Source of the DNA: Chrysochromulina parva
Lineage: Eukaryota > Haptophyta > Prymnesiales > Chrysochromulinaceae
Assembly: GCA_002887195.1 (NCBI GenBank)
Contig: PJAB01002198.1
Location: 1-10,020, forward strand
DNA length: 10,020 nucleotides
Direction: 5' to 3'
The position numbers and the translations under genes are program-made. Of the stretch, positions 1 through 7,200 are shown in pieces. The notes below the pieces were generated by a model. The model was not told the DNA's origin and did no database searches. It worked only from the letters and a program-made list of their open reading frames with translations. Every line of letters begins with the position of its first letter. Position 1 is the first letter of the stretch.

Positions 1-345
1 CCGCACCTCGTCTCGCCGCGCGGCCCGCCGACTGGGCGCCTGCGCACCGCGCGCCCCAAACAGCTCGCCTTCGAGCTTTCTCGCCTCGTCGCGTAGGTCC
101 TTCGAGAGATATGTGACGCTGACCCAAGATTCCTCCCAGAGATCCCCGTCGGACGTTCTCACCTTCCCATTCCACGAGTACGTCCAGAGGACGACCGCGC
201 CGCCCCTCGTGACGGCGCACCGCCATAATGCGACGCACCGCCCACCGCCCTCCATCGTCCGCCTCCTGACCAGCAATGACGGGGCCCATTGCCACGCGTC
301 GCCGAACTGCTCGCCTGGCTCATTGCACTTCCTGTCGACGCCGCT
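1..345 (-). CDS. Partial unidentified reading frame, possibly chromodomain-like (runs off left edge)
   Basis: The frame is open on the minus strand from just after an in-frame TGA (346-348) to the left edge, about 115 codons. The first ATG in it is at 255-253. It is richer in ordinary protein-like composition than neighbouring frames: a W-rich stretch (GDAWQWAPSLL), then VVLWTYSWNG, then GDLWEESWVSVTYLSKDL, then a charged helix (RDEARKLEGELFGARG). The aromatic 'W-x-G ... W-E-x-S-W-V' spacing followed by an acidic helix recalls chromodomain-like modules, which bind histone tails or occur at the ends of retroelement integrases. That similarity is a pattern judgement, not a firm match. No start or stop of the whole gene is visible. 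A different minus frame (from 673, stop at 320-322) contains EVGDTVMIEIEP just upstream, so an intron or a frameshift between the two is possible. It could also be a degenerate retroelement remnant. Confidence 0.4.
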
Positions 346-1113
346 TCACACGTTGAGGATCCCGTCTGGGTTCGATCTCAATCATCACAGTGTCGCCCAC
401 TTCACTCGCCTCCTGTCCACTCAACGTGTGACAGGAAGGGACCTGCTCCGGCCCGTATAACAACTGACCGACTCTAATGAAATGACCGAGTCGTAGGTTG
501 AGACTTGAGAGTGGAGGTGGAGTGCATGGTGGAGTGCCGCCGCGCGAACGTACTTTACTACATGCCTCGACGCGACTTCTCGGGCGGACGGACACGGTCA
601 GGGATGGCGACGCACACGCAGAGGATCGCGCCGCGCAGCGCGCGCGGTGGTCCTCTGTTACAACCACATACAAGTTACGTTACAACGCGGCGCCTCGGCG
701 TGCTGCGCGGCGCCCGCTGGCCGCTCCCGGACCGTTTTCGTTTTCCTCACATAAATTATACGCTTTAACGGGTCCGACCGAACAGTGGACCGAGCATTGA
801 CACATGCCACCCGGCAAAAATCTCGACATTGCGAGTCTATCTTTGTACAACGTCCTACCGTAACTCCATGCGGCAGAGTCGCCCATCCGCCATCACAACG
901 GGACGGTCGATGCCAATGCGTAAGTTCAAAGCTGCGTACCACCATCATGTTCATGAATTGGCTGTAGGAGAAGCAGACGCAGGAAAGGCAGGCCGCACGC
1001 GAGCGGAGAAGTCCAAGCGCCGCATTGAACGACTGAGCCCGAATTCGTGTATGCATCCGGATGCTGCGCGCCGGGACGCGCGAGATCTTCGCGCGGATCC
1101 TGCATCTTTGATG
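346..1113. other. Intergenic stretch with no convincing gene
   Basis: About 770 bases between the stop of the SAP/U-box gene (1114) and the left-hand reading frame. Short open frames exist on both strands but are Arg/Ser/Pro-rich and show no domain. An AT-rich patch at 748-762 (ATAAATTATA on the plus strand) stands out from its GC-rich surroundings. It could be part of a promoter for the minus-strand frame at the left edge, or a 3'-end signal of the gene to the right. Neither role can be decided from sequence alone. Confidence 0.5.
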
Positions 1114-1983
1114 TCATGCGCTTGCCTGCGCGAGCATCGCGACAGCTTTCTCAATGAATTCAGGCTTCAAGTGCTTGATGGTCGCCTGGCCATCGCTCGC
1201 CTTCCGGAGCCAGTGTTTTCCCATTTCGATGTCCTTTGGGAGTCCGACGCTGCCCTCGATGAATGCTCTCCCGAGCAACCAGGCTGCTAGATCCGAGCCG
1301 AGGCTTGCCGCCTGACCGAGAAAGACGAGCCCAAGCGCGGGCAGCTTCTCGCCACCTTTGCCGCTGATGAGGTAGATACTATAGTGAGTCATGCACTTCG
1401 GATGCTGCAGTCTCGCACCGCGCTCGAGCCACGCACGCGCCTGCCTTGAGTCCCGCGTGAGGCCGTATTCAGCAACATCGGACGTGTACGCACGATACAT
1501 GGAGTGCATGGCGCCAGCATCGCCTGCCTCGGCCTTTTCCCGCAGCTGCTTGAGTTTCTTCTCACCCTCGAGCTTCTTTTTCCAGCTCGCTGCCTTTTCG
1601 CCCTCGATGGCGCCGCTCTGCACCAGCTGCTCAATCGTGTTACGTGCCTGGGTCGCAGGCATCAGCCGCGTCCCCATGGGCAAGCCTGTGAACGGGCTGC
1701 GCTGTTGCTTTCCTAGCCATTCCTCGATGGCCCCCTTTTCGTACACCTTGCCGTCCTCCGCAATCACCGGCTCGATGGGCAGCTCCTGCGTGATAGGGCA
1801 AATGTACTCGTCTGCAAGGGAGTTCATCACGCTCTTGCATCGCTTGGCCTCGAGTTGCACAGTCTCGAGCTCCTCCGTAGCTTTGGCGGCTTCCAGCCTT
1901 GCTTCGAGCTCGGACTTGAGGCCCGTGGTCGACAGCTTGCGCTTGCCCAGCGCACTTCGCAGCTGGGCCACGGTGACGGGCAT
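1114..1983 (-). CDS. SAP + U-box + Sel1-repeat protein (probable E3 ubiquitin ligase)
   Basis: A complete 289-residue single-exon frame from the ATG at 1983. Residues 2-33 form a SAP-type helix-turn-helix (TVAQLRSALGKRKL, then LKSELEARLEAA), a motif usually tied to DNA or chromatin binding. A short helix (about 34-56) leads to a U-box at about 58-127, with DEYICPIT at the start, PVIAEDGKVYEKGAIEEWL in the middle and a SPFTG turn. It lacks the zinc-binding Cys/His set of a RING, as expected for a U-box. U-boxes recruit ubiquitin-charged E2 enzymes. A charged linker (about 128-150, EGEKAASWKKKLEGEKKLKQ) is followed by two or more Sel1/TPR-like helical repeats (about 151-205 and 218-262, for example GAMHSMYRAY, ARAWLERGA, AAWLLGRAFIEG), likely a substrate or partner scaffold. 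There is no signal peptide or membrane segment. The ligase role follows from the U-box family; the substrate and the nuclear location suggested by SAP are inference. Confidence 0.9.
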   Translation of the reverse strand: MPVTVAQLRSALGKRKLSTTGLKSELEARLEAAKATEELETVQLEAKRCKSVMNSLADEYICPITQELPIEPVIAEDGKVYEKGAIEEWLGKQQRSPFTGLPMGTRLMPATQARNTIEQLVQSGAIEGEKAASWKKKLEGEKKLKQLREKAEAGDAGAMHSMYRAYTSDVAEYGLTRDSRQARAWLERGARLQHPKCMTHYSIYLISGKGGEKLPALGLVFLGQAASLGSDLAAWLLGRAFIEGSVGLPKDIEMGKHWLRKASDGQATIKHLKPEFIEKAVAMLAQASA

Positions 1984-2563
1984 GACACTTTCGCGTTGTA
2001 GTTCCTACCCCGGGCACCCCCCTACCCCTAAGAGTTCACGGTGAAGGGCATGAACAAAGTCATGCAAAGTCGCGCGCACTGCCCACACACGAGTAAAAGG
2101 TGAGGGTTCAATGCCCTCAACACGAGGCACCTCGAGTCGACTTGCGCGCGCTCGTACTGATCGGTACAAAAAAAGGGGCAAGGCGGCAAACAGCGCAGCC
2201 CGCAGGGGCTTGCTGGACGTATGTGCTGGACACGGCGTGGCAATATATCTATGTTTAGATAGTATCCAAAGCCGCCTTTCCGCAAGAATTTGTAGCACCT
2301 TAATAGAATTCTAAATCGAACTACAACCGCTCGGTGGTCAGTAGTACAGCCGTTGCGTCCCGTCCTAGGACGTGGAACTACCTGGAACGACAAGTGTTTC
2401 TCACAGACTAGTCCGCCTTCGCGGGGGTGGGGTAAGAGGCTTGTTTCGCTCTATGCGCTTGTGTGGCGTGCGCTTCATGGTGCACTGCCGCTCCCGAGAT
2501 GCGCTCCTAAGGGGGACGGGCGCCATCTGCGCCGGATCGGCCGCGTCGCTCGCACACGAGCGC
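1984..2563. other. Intergenic region between two minus-strand genes
   Basis: It should hold the promoter of the SAP/U-box gene (right of 1983) and the 3' end of the large gene stopping at 2564. An AT-rich patch at 2239-2260 (CAATATATCTATGTTTAGATA on the plus strand, within that span) is the most promoter-like element, but it lies about 260 bases from the start codon. A GC-rich hairpin at 2102-2118 (GAGGG-TTCAATG-CCCTC) looks like a tRNA T-arm without the rest of a tRNA. No supported coding region was found here. Confidence 0.45.
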
Positions 2564-2900
2564 CTAAAAGGAGAAGCCGCGCATGTCGGCCTTCCAATCT
2601 TCGATCGTCCAGCGCCCATCGTCGACCTTCTCAGGCCTCTCGGCCAGAAAGGGTGGGTCGTTTGGGAGCACGAGGGGCTCCGGGGACCACGCCCGGCGCG
2701 GGCGCAGCGGCGAATGCCCTCCAGACGGGATCTCAATCTCGCCGATCTCGTAGATCTCGAGCTTCTCGCGCGCCGCATGGGCGCGCATGCGGGAGCGCTC
2801 GAGCGCCGGGTCGGCGCCCATCTGTGACGAAACCTTGATGGGCGAGATGCCGAAGCTGCTGATGGCATTGAGTGGCGACGTGACGGCGCGCCCGGCGCCC

Positions 2901-2958
<58 letters not shown>

Positions 2959-4120
2959 TGCCGCTGCCGAGAGTCTCGGGGCGGAGAGGCGAGTAGGTGT
3001 AGCTGTCGTAAGTGTAGGTGAAGGGATGGCCATCCGTAGGCGGCAGCGGTGTCTGATCGATCAGACGGCGCACGTCGTAACGATCGGCGGCGAGCTCGGG
3101 CGACACAGGGCGTGGTGGGCGCCCGAAGGCGCCGTCTTCGCCCTCCGCCTTGGTCGGCGAGCGAATGTCCTGCATCGTCCAGCCGCGAGAAGCGGAAGCG
3201 TAGTCTGAATCGTGCACTTTGACGAACAAAGCCGGGCTGGCGACCGACTTGGGGACGTGCTTGGGTGCTTGCTTGGGCGTGGGCTGCTTGGACTTGCCCT
3301 CTTTTGAAAACTGTCGGTTACGGATCAGCTGGGGCCGCGGATCTGTCGGCGCCGTGTCGGGCGTCCCCTTTGGTGCGGATGGGCGCCGCTCGAGGGGCTT
3401 CTGCTCACCACGACGCTCGTGGGGCTTGTGCTCATGGGGCGGCGGTGCTGTCGAGGCGGGCGCTGTCTGACAGCGCCCGCGCCACCCCATGTATTCGGCG
3501 GCCCCCTCCCATGACAGGCTGTCCACCACCTCCTCGGCGTCCACCTCGGCGTCGGCGTCGGCCTGCGCTGCCGTCTCATACGCCGCCTCTGCTACGGCAA
3601 GCTCGATCTCCGCAACCTCGACCACGAGATCTTGTAGCGTGTGCATCTCGCGCCCAGCTCCCTGTGCGGCGATCCGCGCGAGCGCCTCGGCATTCGACAA
3701 GGACTCCTCCGCATCCCTCATGCGTCGCTCGGCGACCGTCTCAGCGCCCGCACTCCGCGCCTGCGCCGCGCGTGCCCCGTGTGCCTCTGCCTCGACGAGT
3801 AAAGCAGCCGCCGCCACCGCTGCGGACGACGGCGCCACGTCAGCAAGCAGCAGCTCGGCGGCAGAGAAACGCTCGGCATGCCGCTGGGCATCTGCTTCGC
3901 GTCGAGCCTCCCTGGATCGCTTTTCGGCCGCCGCTGCCGCCGCCGCCACCCGAGCGCCAGATGCGTCCCTCGCACTCGCACTCGCACTCGCCGCCCCACT
4001 CGCGGCCGCCATGGCAGCGGCCGCGGCCCGAGCTTTCACTTCGGCTTCACGGCGCTTCGCGGCGGCATAGTTCTGCTCCGTTGAGGCCGCCTGGGCCGCC
4101 GCTTGCGCGTACTCGGACAC
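2564..4120 (-). CDS. Exon 2 (3' exon) of the large IQ/EF-hand coiled-coil protein gene
   Basis: This frame has no usable ATG at its left boundary: it opens with GTG directly after TAG, and that TAG is the end of a splice acceptor (CTCGTAG|GTGTCC). Joined in phase 0 to exon 1 it adds 518 residues and ends with a TAG at 2566-2564. Order of regions: an Ala-rich charged helix (first about 200 residues, for example AAAKRREAEVKARAAAAA and EKRSREARREADAQRHAE), probably coiled coil or single alpha-helix; a short conserved-looking patch (SWEGAAEYMGWRGRC); a Pro/Lys/Arg-rich disordered region; a Tyr/Thr patch (FTYTYDSYTYSPLRP); a tract of about 18 Gly encoded by a GCC repeat on the plus strand; and an acidic/Trp tail (DDGRWTIEDWKADMRGFSF). 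Two SPLRP motifs recur. No enzyme signature is seen. If the splice is wrong, this would be a separate gene lacking a start codon. Confidence 0.75.
2903..2958. repeat. (GCC)n microsatellite encoding polyglycine
   Basis: About 18-19 uninterrupted GCC units on the plus strand, read as GGC glycine codons on the minus strand within exon 2, flanked by Gly/Ser and Gly/Ala codons. It is in frame and therefore coding. It is expected to vary in length between strains. Confidence 0.95.
3456..3480. repeat. 25-bp near-perfect palindrome inside exon 2
   Basis: Two perfect 12-bp inverted arms (GCGGGCGCTGTC and GACAGCGCCCGC) are separated by a single T, inside the coding sequence for the segment around RCQTAPAST. 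It could form a cruciform or an RNA hairpin, or it could be chance in GC-rich DNA. Confidence 0.85.
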
Positions 4121-4204
4121 CTACGAGGCGAGATGACGAAGCTCATCAGTGGCAATCAGTGGCAATCAGTGGCAATCAGTGGCAATCAATGGCAATCCCC
4201 TCAC
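4121..4204 (-). other. 84-nt GT-AG intron filled by a 10-bp tandem repeat (introner-like)
   Basis: On the minus strand the donor is TCCGAG|GTGAGGGG (GT at 4204-4203) and the acceptor CTCGTAG|GTGTCC (AG at 4122-4121). Removing it joins GAG to GTG in phase 0 and fuses two long open frames, neither of which has a sensible terminus at this point. Inside, 50 of the 84 bases are five copies of ATTGCCACTG (one variant, ATTGCCATTG). The 7-mer GTCCGAG occurs exactly at the end of exon 1 (4211-4205) and again two bases into exon 2 (4118-4112); with one mismatch the match extends to 9 bases. This is the pattern expected of a target-site duplication left by an inserted intron. The read-through frame would end within the intron and into exon 2 (TGA/TAG), supporting removal. 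Confidence 0.75.
4147..4196. repeat. Five-copy 10-bp tandem repeat inside the intron
   Basis: On the plus strand the unit is CAGTGGCAAT: four exact copies (4147-4186), then one variant (4187-4196). The rotation GGCAATCAGT shares its 9-base core with the repeat at 7294-7330, which is read from the opposite strand. Confidence 0.95.
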
Positions 4205-7200
4205 CTCGGACGCGACGCGTATCGCATTTGAGTGCACCTCGGCTGCCTTGCGGGCCTCGACGGCGGCCTCCGCTGCCGCCTCGGCGGCCTTTGCCGCCGC
4301 GCGTGCTGCTGCATGGGCCTCGGAGTGCAGGGAGGCCAGAGGGTCGGGCAGCTGTTGCTTGTGCAGCTGCTGGTGCTCGGCTGCCCACGACCACCCATTC
4401 CACCAGGCGTCATCAGCCGCGATCAAGGGCGGCACGAAGTCGGTGCGGCCGCTGCCGAAGACACGCTTCCCGTGCTCAAAGTCAAAGTCCGAGGCGCTGT
4501 CGGAGGCGGCGGCGGCGAGCAGCCGCTTCGCGTAATCTTCCTGATCCATCGGTGGCTTGGCCTTTTCCTTCTCGGGCTTCGCAGCCGCCGCCTCCGCCGC
4601 GCGCGCGCGATCCTCCTCCTCGGCCACCTGGCGCTTGTACCTCTCGAGGGCTTCCCGCCGCTCTGCCGCCTCTCTCTCCCTCTCCGCGGCGGCTGCAGCA
4701 CGGCGCGCCGCTTCCATCTCCTCCTTCAATCGCTTCCTCGCCGCTTCCGCCGCGCTCACCATCGTGATCGCAGTCATCGATCGCTCTTGCGCCAACGCAG
4801 TCTCCTGTGCACGGGCCTTGATCTTTTGCTGGGCGGCCAGCGCCGCCGCCTGCGTGGCCGCCAGCTGCGCCTGCATCTGCTCCAAGGCCGCCGAGGACGA
4901 GGCGCTGTACGCTGCAGGAGGGGGGGACGCGGCGGCGGCGGCGGCGGTGTAGATGAACAGATTCGCCTCGGCGTTCGCGACGGCGGCGGCGGCGGCGTCG
5001 GTCGCGCTCGGCACGGGGCTGATGGATCTGCGCTCCAGCTGCGCCCTGCCGCCCCGGTACTCGGGCGACGGTGGGGCTGGCTGCTGAGCCCCTCGGATGG
5101 TCGACGTGTATAAAGGGACCTCGGCCTGCCCAAAGATGGCAGCCACGTGCTTGGCGTGCTCCATGAGCGAGTAGTCGCGCGCGAGCCGGTTGTGCCCGTG
5201 AGTGCGGGCCAAGCGGCCGCGCACGACGGCTTGAATCTTGCTGATGGCGCCATCGATCTTGCTGCGGCTGTCGGTGAGCGCGGAGCCGGCGCGGCGCCGC
5301 TGGACGAGCTTCTTCGCACTCTTCGCGCGCGCAATCTTCTCGATGCGCACCGCCGCATTCTCCTGCATGTGCGCCAGCTGCGCCGCGTAGGCCAACTCGG
5401 CGGCCGCCCTCTCCGCAGGATCCCAAGACCACATGGCCGCCTCGGACGCCGCTCTCGCGCGCGCCTCGACAGCGGCCTTGGCTTCAAACTTCGCCCGCGC
5501 CTCGGCAGCGGCCTTGGCGTCAGCTGCCTTCTTGGCCGTCGCCTCGGCCATCTTCGCCGCCTGTGCCGCCTCAAGCTTTGCCGCCATCGCATCCGCTTCC
5601 CTCATCGCCTTTGCCGCCTCCGCGGCCCTCGTAGCGTCCACCGCCGCCTGCCTCCTCGCCTCCTCCGCCGCCTGCCTCCTCGCCTCCTCCGCCGCCTGCC
5701 TCCTCGCCGCCTCCGCCGCCTGCCTCCTCGCCGCCTCCTTTCGCTCCGCCTCGGCCATCCGCGCTTCCAATCCCGCCGCATTGGCCGTGCCGCTGATGGC
5801 GTGGTCGGCCGCGTCCGCGTGGACGCTCCACACGGCGCTCGGCCTCAGAGCAGCCGCCGCCTGCTTCCTCGCCTCCTCCCCTGCCTGCTTCCTCGCCTCC
5901 TCCGCCGCCTGCTTCCTCGCCTCCTCCGCCGCCTGCCTCCTCGCCGCATCCTTTCGCTCGAGCTCAACCAACCACGCTTCATTCTCCGCCGCTTTGGCCA
6001 CCTTCGCCTCGAGTGCCCTTGCGGCCGTTACCACCACCGCCTTTGCCTCCGCCTCCTCCGCCGCCTGCTTCCTCGCCGCCTCCTTGCGCTCTAGCTCGGC
6101 CAGCCGTGCCTCGGCAGCGGCGGCCTTGGCAGCGGCGGCGTCTGCGTCGGCCTCTGCCGCCTTGGTCAGTCGTGCCTCCGCCGCGGCGGCTCTGGCGTCG
6201 GAGGCCTTCGCCTCCGCCCCCGCTGCCTTCGCTGCCTTTGCCTCCGCCTCCTCCGCCGCCTGCTTCCTCGCCGCCTCCTTGCGCTCTAGCTCGGCCAGCC
6301 GTGCCTCGGCAGCGGCGGCTCTGGCAGCGGCGGCGTCTGCGTCGGCGGCGCTCGACGCCAAAGCCGCCGCCAAAGCCGCCGCCGTTGGCTTTGGCGAGGC
6401 AGCCGCGGCGGCCGCCTGCTTCCTCGCCGCCTCCTTGCGCTCTAGCTCGGCCAGCCGCGCCTCGGCAGCGGCGGCTCTGGCGGCGGCAACTTTGGCGGCG
6501 TCGGCGTCGGCGTCGGCGTCGGCAACGAGCCGTTTCTTCGCCGCGGCCCCCATTCCGCCCATCAGCGTCGGCGAAGAGCCCGCCGCCTCGGGCGCCGCCT
6601 CGGGCGCCGCCTTGGGCGCCGCTGGCGCACCGCCCTTGAGCGCCGACTTGGGCGCCACACTCAAGGGCGCCGTCTTGGGCGCCGCAACCGCCTGCCGTGG
6701 CGTGCCGCCCAAGACGGCGCCCTTGCGAGGCGTCGGGCCCTTGCTTGCACCCTCGTGCTGCTGCGCCTTGGTGACGGCACCCGTGCGCTTGGGCGTCGTA
6801 TTGGGCGTCGACAGCGTCACTGCGGGCTGCGCCGCGCGAGCCACGGCGCTCACTACGGCGCGACGTGGCGTCTCGTCCTCTGGGGGCTTGCTTTGGCCAA
6901 GCGGGTGTAATCGGAGTGCATTGTCGGCTGCCAGGTCCGCGGCGGTCCTGCGAAGCTTCTTCTTGAGCTCCGCGTACTCAAGATGCCCTGAGCCGTCGAC
7001 GTCGAACGTGTCGAAGAGCTCGTCTGCCGTGGCGGCGCTCAGATTGAGCCCAAGCTGTGGAATGACGCGACGAAACTCGCGCTTCGAGATCATCCCGTTG
7101 AGATTCTCATCGAGGGTGTGGAAGAGGTCGGTGACGCGGGCGAGGTTGGTGCGCAGCGCCTCCCGGAGCCTCTCGATCGCGCTCACGGCAGCGCTCGAGG

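Noticed and set aside
2102..2118. tRNA T-arm / B-box-like hairpin (GGTTCAATGCC)
   Set aside because: The stem and 7-base loop fit a T-arm, but no acceptor partner, D-arm or anticodon arm could be found upstream, so it is not called a tRNA.
3265..4767. 500-codon open frame on the plus strand
   Set aside because: Pro/Arg/Ser-rich shadow of exon 2 and the end of exon 1; it crosses the intron repeat and has no domain.
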